64,000 nucleotides of DNA, from assembly GCA_963402885.1 (NCBI GenBank), contig OY727098.1, positions 22,926,717 through 22,990,716 of the forward strand, written 5' to 3'. This DNA is from Antedon bifida (taxonomy: Eukaryota; Echinodermata; Crinoidea; Comatulida; Antedonidae). Below, piece after piece: positions 12,426 through 24,083 of the stretch (position 1 is its first letter; the number at the start of each line of letters is the position of its first letter). A program made the translations under genes and the position numbers. Below the pieces are notes generated by a model that saw nothing but the letters and a program-made list of their open reading frames with translations, was not told the origin of the DNA and made no database searches.

Positions 12426-13527
12426 TTACCATACTTTACATTGTGATAAACTGTCCATAATCACTTTCATCATTTCAGGTGAATCCTCTTTTAATGCCAG
12501 AGTCAATAACACAGGCTTACTGTTCCCAAGTTGGTGTAATTTCAAAGCTATATTTCGACCAAAAACATGAGTGACAGGCTGTAAAATAAAGTTAATTTTT
12601 AATATATGAAGTAACATAACATTTTATGAAATTTAAAGTTACATATGGAATTACCAATAAACATTTAACAATTACCTCATCTTTACCAATAAGCACTTTG
12701 GTCTCAAACAATGGTTGTTCCAATCCAGAAGTCTCAGCTTCATTAAATATGTACATCTAAAAGTAATATAAATCCAAAGGCAAATTACTGAAAATAATGA
12801 CAATATGCTGTGGGTATCAGTGGCTGGATCTCAATGATAAAGTAAAACAGCCAGAAAAATAAGCAGAGCTTTCGGGCAACACTAACCCTTTATCAGTGAA
12901 GAATCACTTTACTAAAAGTAATAATAACATATATATATAAAACAATTCATTCATTCAACAATTATAATTAAATTAAATACAGTAATTGCTTCTCAGATTA
13001 AGATACAGTACCTAAAAGTAATCATAATCATTAGTGTAAAACTTAAATAAATTGAAAGAGAGAGAGAGTCTTACCACTGTGCCTAACTTTTGGAACTGAG
13101 TCACAACCAGCATCAGTTTGTCAGTAAATGAAGTACAAACTATATCTGTATGTATTCCATTGATCTCTACAGCACTCTGTTAAAACAATTGATTAGGTCC
13201 CAATTCAATTTTATGTTTTTTTTTATTTGTTTGTTTTGATTCCGCACAAATATTTAGTTGCCGATAATAGAGTAATTACTGGGTCGAAACGACCTGGCCT
13301 GAATTTGAATCACAACAAACTGCCGCCTGCTAACGTCTAAAATAGAGAATCTAGCTAGGTAGGCTAGGCCTAGCCCTAGAGTGTCTATATTTCACCAAAT
13401 TTTGTAAATGATATATTTAATGTAACTTTAATTAATTTTGTAAATACATTTATATCGTTTGAACTAGCTTTAAACGGATTAATACCTTCTTTGATTGAGG
13501 AACAATTTCCACGCTACCTGCAGCCAT
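12426..13527 (-). CDS. PSMG3: Proteasome assembly chaperone 3
   Basis: Four exons (13486-13527, 13075-13176, 12676-12756, 12426-12578; all junctions phase 0) encode 125 residues, close to the 122 of the human protein as I recall it. PSMG3 pairs with PSMG4 to help build the alpha ring of the 20S proteasome in the cytosol. Family-like segments are visible in order: EINGIHTDIVCTSF, LMLVVTQFQKLGT, ETKVLIGKDEPVTHVFGRN and, at the end, SQCKVW, matching the human pattern that ends in CQVW. The start is the only ATG in the short first exon and gives the expected length. The start codon lies 242 bases from that of P4HTM on the opposite strand, so the two genes probably share a promoter. All splice sites are GT/AG. 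No damage is seen. Confidence 0.92.
12795..12920 (-). repeat. Dispersed repeat related to 30420-30560
   Basis: The text around GGCTGGATCTCAATGATAA and GCAGAGCTTTCGGGCAACAC recurs in inverse orientation at 30420-30560. It lies in the third intron of PSMG3. No coding frame is seen and the family is unknown to me. Confidence 0.65.
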
Positions 13528-13769
13528 ACTACTTCTGCTCTAGAAACAATAATAAACAATTAAGATTAATTATAAATATTTTAATGTTTTTCTAGATTAT
13601 AAGATAAAAAAATAACTATAATAATTTTTTTGTAGTTGATAATTATTTTTTATACTAACTAAAATGGTTATTCCTTTGATTTTGTAATAAATTTGTATCT
13701 TATTAGAATACTTTTTTATAATTAGGCATAGGTCAGACAATTATGTTGACCTGTAAAATGTAAACAGAA
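13528..13769. promoter_or_regulatory. Putative bidirectional promoter of PSMG3 and P4HTM
   Basis: The two start codons point away from each other across 242 bases that carry no other gene. Both genes have 5' ends here, so a shared promoter is the simple reading. I see no convincing TATA box. The transcription start sites are unknown. Confidence 0.55.
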
Positions 13770-16700
13770 ATGAGGTTCTGCAAAGTTCTTGATACATTGT
13801 TTTTTATTTTATTAATTAATTCAGCTTATTGTGATAGTGAAAATAAGTATTCTGATTCTAAAAAACCTTCTGATACTTGCAACAGGAAAGAAAACGATCA
13901 AAATGATTACTGTAGCAAATTAGAAGCTAAAAAACTGACACGGCTAGATGGAGTTGAGGTAGCTACACAACCTTTTTTTATTATAAATATAGCATTTAAT
14001 AGATACTATAGGCCGTGCCGGCTCCATGGTTACGTGTGGGGAGAGTATGATGTGTACGTTTTGTAATTTTTGCTAGATAATAATAATATAAAGGCCTAGC
14101 CTAGTAGATTCTAGAATAATGATTAATTGCTGGCTCTTGTGTGGGTATAGAAAAATGAATTAAATTATATTTTCATATTATTTTTCAATACAAAATATAA
14201 ATATGTAGGCCTAATAATATTAATAATAAGCATATGTTTGTGACTAATTAGTGTGTATCACACAGAAGAATTATATTTAAATCTCATTCAATTTTATTTA
14301 AAACAAGTACAGTATGTGTAAAATAAAGTATCATTTCAGTTAGGATTCAGTATAGATAAAATATTTCCTGTTTTGGTTGTTTTATTAAGGTTGGATACTC
14401 TCGTGAAGTAAAGGTAGAAGGAGACAAAATTTTACGACTGTCAACGTTGAATATGAAACCATTAATTTTTGGTAAATAGTAATGCATAATGAACTGGTCA
14501 TCAAACCTTATAGATGCAGTATTAAAGATGTATTGTCCCCTTGAAAAAATAATTCTTAAAAATTTGTTGTTGAATATGCCATTTTAATGTCACCTAATGG
14601 TTATTCACTTTGACCAAAAATTGGATCGAAAAAAAAATTTACCTAAAAAACTGTAATTTAAAGCAAAAAATAGTCAAATTGGCCGCCAGCCAATTAATTT
14701 TTGGTTGAATTTAACCATTTATTTTGTCATTTTATAAGTGAAAATTTATTTTTTCCGGTTTTATTTCCTTTGGAAGTGATTAACTTAACTACAAAATATT
14801 CTATTCAAAGTCTGATTTTATTAATCTTTATTTTTCATGTTTTTGGGGGACATTACATCTTTAAGGGCACACATTAAGGACTCAAAAAAGTGTCCCTTTA
14901 ATAGTGTCCCCTGAATTAACAAAGTGTCGACCCTTTATATAGTGTTCCCTGAACTAACAAATTGTCCCTTTAATAGTGTCACCATATTAAGGTTTGGCCT
15001 TTTTCCCCTTGTTGTAAAGTGTCCCATTAATGAATAGGAATCACAATCTTGGTATAGTAACTTTAGACCATTTTCCCCCATATGCCTTGCATTTGTATAT
15101 GTTTTAATTCCAGAAATAAAAGATTTCTTGACCAAAAAAGAATGTAGTCATATTATATCTCTTGCCACCAAAGTTGGAATTAAAAGCAGTGTGACGCATC
15201 AGGAGACCAATGTTGATGGTATAAGAATTATGGATAATAACGGTGACAAGATGCTGGATATTACAGAGGTAATTGTATTACCCCCCTTAAGCTCTGTCTA
15301 CACTATCAAACAAGACAAGAAAAGTATGATGTGCTCAAATGGCAGTGATGCTCAAATATGGTAGTGATATGACATCATCATGTCTATTGGGCACATCATA
15401 TTTTTTGTCACATAAAGTTTGATAGTGTAGGCAGAGCTTAAAGGGTCTTTCACATATGTTCCGGCACGGTTCCCGTCAGGTGTAAAGACCTTTTAATAAT
15501 GAAACTCCCTGTTGTTTAAATTTAGTTTTAAATTAATTAGTTTTATTTAAATTGATATGTTATCTATGTCAACGCTTGTATTTAACTTCATGTACAAAGC
15601 AAGTAATGAGAAGAAGATGAATATTATTATTTTTATATTGATTTATAATTATTTTTTTGTAGCCTACCATAAAAATAATGTATTCTTTTTATTTTTCAGA
15701 TGAAAATAACAATTGAAGATAATTATGATATTTATCTTGATGATGCTGATATAAGAACACTGTAAGTTGATTTACATCCTTTAAAGTCCATCTAGGCCTA
15801 GCAGACGCCTACAAATGCTGTTGTAACCATCTTTCATTAATCATTTATTTGTCTTTGGTTACTACAGTAGTTTTGCACATTTCCGAGCAGTCTTTTTTTA
15901 TAACACATCAAATTCTGAGTAACTTGCCAAATTAATTGATAGATAAAGTATTACCATGCTTATTTGAGACTTAGGGAGGTGACCTGGCCCTAGCTTACCT
16001 TGGGATTATAAGTTATATAGTCATTGAAATTCATATTTTTTTCACAGTTACGCAGATTTAGAAATTGACCCAAATAAAGATGGTAAGTAATTTGTTTGTA
16101 ACATTCATTTATTCAATTAATCTGTACTACATTAAAATGTTGTATATATGCACAAAATTAGAATATAAACTGTACCCAATGAAATACATATCTGTAAGTG
16201 TAAGAAGGAATACATTCACCAAAGGTGTGAAAGGTATTTCGTTGTTGTTGATTTATATAACCTAATGCCAGGCTTAAATCTGTGAAAAACCATTTTACTT
16301 TTAAATCAATAATTGTAATTTATTAAAATGGTGTAATTTTTTGAACTAAATATATTTGCACGAGCAATGAAATTCTACTTGAAATTTTCTATCATCCGCA
16401 GAAATTTTCTTCAGCGCTAAGTTTAGGCTGGTAAACACTGCGATATATATATCTATTGATTTATCTTATACCATATATACCTAGATTAAATATAGCTTTT
16501 AACATACAGTACAGTATTAACATAAATACAGTAATTATTATTTTTATTATCTTTTAAAGAAATAATTTTGATTATATTATGATATTCTTTTATCTTTTAT
16601 TATATTTAAAGACATTGTTACCAAAGATGAGATGTCAAAACTTTCCCCCAAGGACTTGAAGGCATACTTAAACAATCTTGTCACGACTTCACCAATTAAG

Positions 16701-18152
16701 AAATCTCGCTTCAGTGAACAAGCTTGGATTTTCCCCAATGAACACAAAGATAAGCTGTTGGATACCATTACAGACAGGTGAGGAAATGTATTGTATTTAG
16801 TTAGTATTTCACCACTTTCCCTTTTTACCATATTCAGATAACATGGTAGTCTGTGCACTATGCAGTAGCTTATTTCCATGTGACTATGATGTCATTCTGA
16901 AAAAACAAACAATATGAATCCTATATAAATAGATTACCCACCCACCTCTGAACAATGTTACTGTCTTTCTGCAGTGTACTGTATGTCAGCTCTTTTGTAA
17001 TATGTTAATAATAATAAGATGCGCTGTTTCATGGTTATCAGAGATTTGAGTGATTTTTTTCTTTGTTGAATATGAGAGACATAGTTATTAACCAAAAACT
17101 ACTTATATTATTAAAGGTTAAAGAATATTCTTGAACTGCCTCCTGTTTTAATTGACAAATACAATGCCATCCAAGTTGTCCACTATGGCAGACATGGTCA
17201 CTATAACGCTCACCAAGATTCTGGGTCCACTGACCAACCTTGCTGCCATCTTCACAGCAACAAGAAATGCAGCATCTGTCGATACTTAACGTTCATGCTT
17301 TATTTGAATGACGTTGAGGAGGGCGGTGAGACTGCATTCCCCATCGCTAACAACGAGACATTTAATATTCATGTAAGTGTATCAGTTGTAATGAATTTGC
17401 TTCTCAACACCATATTGTCAATATGGTCTGTTCAAGATCATTCATTCATTTATCAATCAATATCAATCAATAATAAATTTATTTCTCAAATAAAAATAAA
17501 GTACAGATAACATTGTCTAAAATAATAGATAATAAATGAGAAAAGGGGTACGGTTTGATCAGTGGAATCATGATCAACGAACCTATCTATTGTGAGAAAA
17601 TCAAAATGTATTATATACTGAGATCGATTTGTTGATACATCTGATCAAAAGTGTATTAAATGGCTTGATTTTCAAACGTCAGGGCAGATAAAGAGATGTT
17701 TTCTATAGATGTTCAACAGGTTACAAATATCCATAAGTGGTAAATAAATAAATAACATATTATAGCTCTCCTTCTATCTCTCTTCTCTCATCAACTTCTC
17801 CTGGTGGATCTCTAAACTGTTTATTTTAGCATTTTCATGTAGTATCATTGAGCATTAATTCAGTCAGTATATTTTATTTAATATATTATTTACTATCATA
17901 TTGTAGACTTTCCGTCAAAGCGGCAACACCCACCTAAACAGCCGATGCAACCAGGCTAACCTAAAAGTGAAACCAGAGCTAGGAAAAGCTGTTATCTGGT
18001 ACAATCACTTAGTTGATGAAGAGACTGGATGGCTAGGTGATTTGGATGATTACACATGGCACGGAGGATGTCCAGTTACCAAGGGAACAAAATGGATCAT
18101 GAATCGTTGGATTAATGTGAGTCCGGATAGAGAAATCGATCTCAGTATATAA
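13770..18152 (+). CDS. P4HTM: Transmembrane prolyl 4-hydroxylase (2-oxoglutarate dioxygenase with EF-hands)
   Basis: Eight exons (13770-13958, 14390-14471, 15114-15268, 15700-15761, 16048-16082, 16612-16777, 17117-17372, 17907-18152) join in frame to 396 residues. The family enzyme is ER-anchored and hydroxylates proline using Fe(II), oxygen and 2-oxoglutarate; HIF-alpha is one reported target. Residues 1-20 form a hydrophobic leader or anchor. RLDGVEVGYSREV and [11 protein letters not shown] match the conserved N-terminal part. Two EF-hand loops are visible: [12 protein letters not shown] (131-142) and DPNKDDIVTKDE (170-181). The catalytic set is complete: H262 and D264 in YNAHQDSG, H367 in YTWHGG, and K377 in KGTKW for 2-oxoglutarate. 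The protein is about 100 residues shorter than the human one, mostly at the N-terminus. The last codons lie inside an inverted duplication shared with the preceding intron. Confidence 0.93.
14526..14860. mobile_element. MITE family A, copy 2 (TTAA target)
   Basis: This 335 bp insertion in the second P4HTM intron starts AGATGTATTGTCCCC and ends GGGGGACATTACATCT. TTAA lies at 14522-14525 and 14861-14864. It shares ends with the copy at 5854-6397 and inner sequence with the fragment at 51691-51858. No coding frame. Confidence 0.75.
15291..15437. mobile_element. MITE family B, copy 1 (TTAA target)
   Basis: The ends are GCTCTGTCTACACTATCAAA and GTTTGATAGTGTAGGCAGAGC, inverted, with TTAA at 15287-15290 and 15438-15441. 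The body carries words of the GTGATGTGCCCAAATATGG type. It sits 18 bases inside the third P4HTM intron. Confidence 0.8.
17551..17630. repeat. Inverted copy of the P4HTM stop-codon region, intron arm
   Basis: Read on the minus strand, this stretch of the last P4HTM intron reproduces the sequence around the P4HTM stop codon (about 18132-18212). A run of about 38 bases and a run of about 27 bases are identical, separated by a short length difference. The two arms flank the final exon. Confidence 0.85.
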
Positions 18153-18212
18153 TACATTTTGATTTTCTCAAAAGGTTCGTTGATCATGATTCCACTGATC
18201 ATGATCAAGCCG
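18132..18212. repeat. P4HTM stop-codon arm of the inverted duplication
   Basis: This arm covers the final codons (REIDLSI and the stop) and about 60 bases of 3' UTR. It pairs with 17551-17630. The inner part is rich in TGATCATGAT words and is itself partly palindromic. Confidence 0.85.
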
Positions 18213-18731
18213 TTTTATGTGATATAATAACGTGATCATCTTAATTACTTTAACATGATCACGGAGCGTGTTAGAGAAACGTGATTAACCTAGTTTAACA
18301 TTCTGAAATCAATACATAAGATAATCAATCAGCTATGATTTAGTACGTCATTCTACACAACCGTATTGGTCAACTTTACATGCCTCATTAGCATAAGTAG
18401 TTCATGATCTACTTTCTATTTTAATCATGCTTAACTTATCATGATGATAATTAAGTCAAGGTATTTTAAATGAACATACTCATTGTCCCACCCTCGACTG
18501 TATTACTTCTGGACAGTTTGTCTAATCTGATTACATGAAATAACAGATAATCTTCTATCTTCTTTCAGGTACTGTAAGTAAATTCAAAAGCTACTTAGCT
18601 CTTTCATTGAAATCAGAATGAGATTTTAAATTTTAAAAACCACTAAGAATAATGTTCAAATAGTAGATATGTATGTCACTGTATTTTTATATAACTAGTA
18701 CTTAAAAAATATGCAAATAATTATTTTGTGC

Positions 18732-18737
18732 AATAAA
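18732..18737 (+). terminator. Candidate poly(A) signal of P4HTM
   Basis: AATAAA lies 580 bases after the stop codon. It is the first canonical hexamer I noted downstream. The cleavage site is not known. Confidence 0.45.
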
Positions 18738-19132
18738 CTATTTTCACGGCGAATTATGATTATTATCTATTAGATTAAGATTAGTGCCTTATAGAATATT
18801 CTATGTAATTAATAAATAATTCTCACCACCGAAGACATATGAAATTATATTTTTCTTAAAGGATGGATTACTTAGGCCTACTCGACATACATGTCATGAT
18901 TATTACTGAAATTTCTTTTATGTACTGTTTTTATAATTGTTGTATTATATTATTACTTGCCAACTACTGTATATTACAGTACCTGCTTTATGTGCATTAT
19001 TATTATTTTCTAGTTTACAATTTTCACATTTTTCCTAAATTTTATTTTAAACAAATACAAATTGATTTTTTGGTAGGAAGATCGATATACTATATTGTTA
19101 TTAAGATTATGCTATATCTTTTATTAAATGGG

Positions 19133-19262
19133 CCGATATTAAATAGCACGTCCTCTATTGCTTGAAAGAAGAAGAAAGATAATCAATTATTAAAATTAAA
19201 ATCTCGAGTTAGAATATGGGCCGAAATATTAAATAGCACGCCCTCTGTCGCTTTATGCATTT
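19133..19262. repeat. Two copies of a short dispersed repeat
   Basis: GGGCCGATATTAAATAGCAC at 19133 and GGGCCGAAATATTAAATAGC at 19217 are both followed by a CCTCT(G/A)T(C/T)G-type word. A third relative lies at about 59891-59975, with the same CTCGAGTTA-like lead-in and GCATTTTGC end. The family is unknown to me. Confidence 0.5.
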
Positions 19263-20918
19263 TGCTAAGTATTAATTAATATATTATTGTTTTTGACGTT
19301 TGAATGAAAGTAAAAGGAACCATCTCTATAAAATTCACATGGACATTTTTTTTCGATAGTTTTATAATATTGCATAGAAGAGAGAAGGACGACCCAGTTA
19401 ATGCACTTTATTATTTGTCCCAATGTTTTATTGTCATTTAAATGATTCAGGGAAACTTGTTGGAGCATTTAATTATGAAAAGATTGACTTGTAATTGACT
19501 TCAGTTTATAAAATCACCACACCATGTCATGCATGGTCGCCATAACTGAAATACATCAGCAATACAATTATACTCAATGAATAGAAGGGCATACCTATGC
19601 ATCTTTTGGTTGTTTAATCTACGACAGAAAAATCCCCATTGAATGCACTTGAACAGAAGAATGAAATACTTGAAACTTCAATGCCTTTTGAAATCGTACT
19701 TTAAGTAAATCTTTGAACAAACAACATGCTAAACTCACTGAAACTGATGTTGTCTCAACCGAAACCATTATCACAATTGTTATGTGTTTTATACAAATAT
19801 TACTATGTACCGATAGCGTGGGTATGAAAAGTAATTATTTATATTATGCCTAGTATGTGTGTGTATTTAAACTTTAGGTTGTAGTAATAACTCCCGGGTA
19901 TAAAACCGTAAAGCAATGTTTGCTCCATGTGTAGAGTAACAAAATCAGAAACCATGGCATCATAATTGGTTATGCTTGAAATCGTCTCGCTTGACTAGTA
20001 GACCGATACATCCGTTAACTTTGATCGAATGAAACAACAAGGAATAATTTATATCATTGCCAACCGACTAGAGCGTATCCCCCATAGGAAACTAAAGACA
20101 CCGTTACAAAAAATGCGTTTAAATGGAATGATGTTTATACATTTATACATTTTGTTTCTTTTCGTTTACTTCGATTTTCGTACAGTTTGAGTACATTAGT
20201 ATACAAATTACAACATAAAACTGAGATATGGTAGACTGCTATAAAACGCAATGTCTTTGTCTGCTATTGTTAAATTTCATAATTAAAAATTACGATAAAA
20301 ACGAACGGACTCCCGTGAAGTGCGTCTGCTGTGGTCCGAATTGATTTCTATTGTCAAAAAATATTAGTAATTACTTAGTGACAGATATGAATATTAATAA
20401 GTCAACATGGTGTTGTGAACACTGTATCACGTGCACTCTGGCATTGAACCTGTCTCATAAACATACGGAAGATGAACTCTTATTGATTTATTTTAATATG
20501 AATTATATCAAGAATATTATCAAGCATTATTATTATAATTGATGATGCGTCATCCGAAAATTGCAAATGCAAGAAGCGGACAGTTTAGGCCTAAAAGATA
20601 GTTTGTTATGGTACTCTGGTTGATATATCGGGCCCTGAAACAGAGTTAGGCCTACTTAGCTTATGATCGCAGTTTCAGTTCCATAATCTATTTTTTCGTC
20701 ACAAAACAAAAATGGATTGAAATGCAAAACTGTTACGGATGCCAATTTATCTTGAAATTGTTTCTTGTCTAGTAAGGCTATATTCACGATATACATTTAC
20801 TTTTAAAGTTTTATTAGAATACTTATATAAAATAATAATTCAATGATTCAAGGAAGCGTGGCGAATGACCTGTACAGTACTATAAAGATGGCAAGAGTTA
20901 TAGGCGCGGCTCACCATC

Positions 20919-21062
20919 ATACTTTATGTGACAAAAAATTGTGATGTGCCCATATATGGACATGATGATGTCATATCACTACCATATTTGGGCAATTCAC
21001 TACCATGTTTGGGCACATCACTCTTTTTTTTGTCAAACTAGTTTGATAGTGTAGACATAGCT
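20919..21062. mobile_element. MITE family B, copy 2
   Basis: The right end, GTTTGATAGTGTAGACATAGC, and the body words ATGTGCCCATATATGG and CTACCATATTTGGGC match family B. The left inverted end is missing or eroded. Confidence 0.65.
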
Positions 21063-24000
21063 TTATACAAATATAAACATGCTATGGAGAAATGCAATGG
21101 AATAATATCTGTATTAATACTGTATACCATCGTAAATACTATTTCCAAAACACTAAAAGGCTGGAAATGGATGGATATTGGATTGGATGTTACGATCGAT
21201 TCTAATTTAATTAGTAACTCTCAAAACGTTTGCAGTAATACGAAGCGGAATATAATAAAACACAACACTAACCCTAATCAAGTACATTTACAAAACGATA
21301 AAAGAATAATACAATAATAAATGGGTGTGAATTTGACCACTCCTTAGAATAACACATTTACTATAGTTCACACTTAACTGCTAAATAGGGCTGATGCATG
21401 GAGGTATAATACAATACAGTAGCCAGAATTCGTCATATGAACTTAATTTAGCAATTTTTAATCTGAAAGAATATTGATTTTGCTTTACAAAAATCGAGAG
21501 TTTCTCAATAGAAATAATTTTTGCGAATATGAAATTGGTTCTGCTCACTTTTTGTCAGCTCTATTTATATTTATATCTTTTATCGTTTACTTTATAATGA
21601 AATTGCGGCTTAATGCATTCAATAATCCCGGAAGTTATTAATATTCTTCGACGCGATTTATTATAACATAGAGAAAAACAGTTGAGCTTATTTCTTCATG
21701 GTTAAACAGACCTGGTATTTCACAATGGAATAAAAGGTTCACATAAAAATGCACTGTGTCATCTAAGGATGAACAAATAAAGTTTGAAATAGCTAGAATT
21801 ATAATTGATAATTTTTAGGGCAAATCACAAGAAAAATATCCAAATTAGAATTTGTTTTTTAAAAACATTGCATACAATTTGCATAGCTCTTGAAAATAGT
21901 TTTGACTCCTGGAAATTTATTCTTTTATTCTTTAAGGGTCCCCCTCCTGGTCAAATGCTTAATGATCTCGTACAAATAGCGTTCTAAGGAATTCTAAAGA
22001 AGGGTAAATAGAACCTGAGGGAGTGTACTTTTAGATCGTGTTGACTATGAATAGATTTCAATAGAAGATTTACTTGGTGCATGCATAATGCCGTCTTTTG
22101 TTACGAGAACACTGCATATTCAATAGCTCTTTTTATAAGGTAATGACGAGCTTTTCTATATGCAAGCCGTAGGCATTGAGAAATCGCTTATGCTTTCGTG
22201 ACAGGAAGCTTCGAAACGAAACTTTTCCAGGCCATTTTGGTTCCGCTGTTTGGCTGGCAAACATACGACGTAAGATTCTGATTCTGCTGGTTTTCTGGGG
22301 AGAAGAAGAAGAAGACTTGATCGTTAAGTTGGATTATACGTACTGTACTCTAATTGGATATCCATATATTTTAGTGCTGGGCTTACAATCGTTAACTCCA
22401 CCCTTTTACAGAAAATCAATCGTTCAACTAGCGTGAAGAAAGCCAGTAAATCGTCTGATCGATTGAACAAGAACAAGTAGAGAGGATAAGCACGTCAAGC
22501 TTCGAAGACTTCTTGAAATATCGGTGGTCAACTCTGTGTTTTTATCAGGATCGTTGAACCGTACGCTGGAGAAACTCTCTTCATGATTGGGGAAGACCAC
22601 GTATGTTTGAACCAACGCTTCACTGAACTGTAAAGAAAACATTTTTCTATCAGAACCGGTCAACTGTGAGAAGTACTGCTCATCATCATGATGCAAACGG
22701 CAAAGAGAAGACGAACGGGAGGTAAATGGGGTAGGAGGGAGTTAATTTTTTGGTTGTGTGAAAGAGTATGGAGAATTTATCTTGTGGAATTAGCAGAGTG
22801 ATAGTTTCCTTCCTATTGGAATGAACCAGACTACTGCAATTCCATGTTACAGTAGATTCAGGTATATTGATAATATCTAATTTATTTCAATATATTTTTG
22901 CATAATATAAGTGTATTGTGCGATACAAAATGTAGGCTATCTATGAAAATGTAATCAGAGCTTTATATGGATTGCTACGAAAAATGTTCTCTGCATTAAT
23001 ATAACGAATTATAATAATAATAATTATTCCAGATAACGCCTTACATTTAGGGGATATTCAGTAATATAAATACCCATAAATTCACCCGCTGCTGTTTTGC
23101 AAGCTCTGAGAGAGTGCGACGATAATTCATTGGGAGACTAAAAATCCGTGAGGTGGATTTAACACTAGCCCTATTTCTTTTTAAAACCGCAACGATACAT
23201 TTTCATTGATATAACTTTATTGAATCCATGGGTTTCTTTATAATATAGGCCTAAGTTGGTCTACCTTTCATTTATGTGAAACACTAACAAAAATCGGCCT
23301 TGGTGATCGTTACTGTATTTAAAAATACCTGTATCAACTTGATTAACAATAATGCTTAGCCTTTTTATAAGTCTGGGCGTTTTCTCAAGTAGCAGACTTA
23401 ATAATTAAAAGCTAACTATGATTATGATCAATAATACTCCTCTTTTGTTGAGTATTGACATAAAACCTTGAACGAATGCACGTAAAACCGCGAAGTCGAA
23501 TAAAAAGAAACCTGAATTCCGGTATAGTTCGGTATTTGTTTAGAATTGCTTCAGCGGTTTTGCTCGGCTATTCACTTTGTATTGTGTTTGCGCAAATAAA
23601 GTCATGTCAAAATTAGTGATAACGTCACGGATAGATAGGCAGTATTTTAAAACTGAAATGTATATGTTGCTCCATCACATGCTTCTACTTATTAGTCAAG
23701 TTTTTGATTCTTCATTCATTCATTTTATGGTAAAAATCTGCATTGTCAATACAAGACAAAAAGAACATACCAAGCAATAAGATTTTTTGACCAGATAGCC
23801 CAGCCATTAGACCTACTCAGGTTTGGCAAAATAAAACCATAAACGACATGAATCTACTATATGTTCGAGATTTGTTTAAAGGAATGGATTAATTTAAAAA
23901 AAAATAGGCTCGGTTATAATACTTTTTTGACTTTTTAAAAATTGCGCGAAAAATATGGTGTGACTTATAGAGGGCGCTCATACACCACGTGGGAGTCTTC

Positions 24001-24083
24001 TTCTTCGCGGTTGTTTACATGATTGTGCGTTCAAGATCCGTTCCGCTACATTGGTCAGAATAAACACAAAATCTGAAGTGCCT

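Larger units (their letters stand above)
18153..24083. other. P4HTM 3' UTR, then about 5.3 kb without a recognised gene
   Basis: AATAAA at 18732-18737 is a plausible P4HTM polyadenylation signal. Beyond it I find only short open frames without family features, two copies of a short repeat (19133-19165 and 19217-19262) and a MITE at 20919-21062. The last few hundred bases before 24084 should hold the Pax promoter and 5' UTR, including TATAGAGGGCGCTC near 23955. Confidence 0.5.

Noticed and set aside
18863-19165. 100-residue hydrophobic plus-strand frame
   Set aside because: A+T-rich DNA with many Ile/Leu/Tyr codons, no homologous motif and no splice context. Probably chance.
22176-22696. Overlapping open frames of about 90 residues on both strands upstream of Pax
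   Set aside because: No splice-supported partner exons or recognised motif. The stretch could be an untranslated exon, but I cannot support that.
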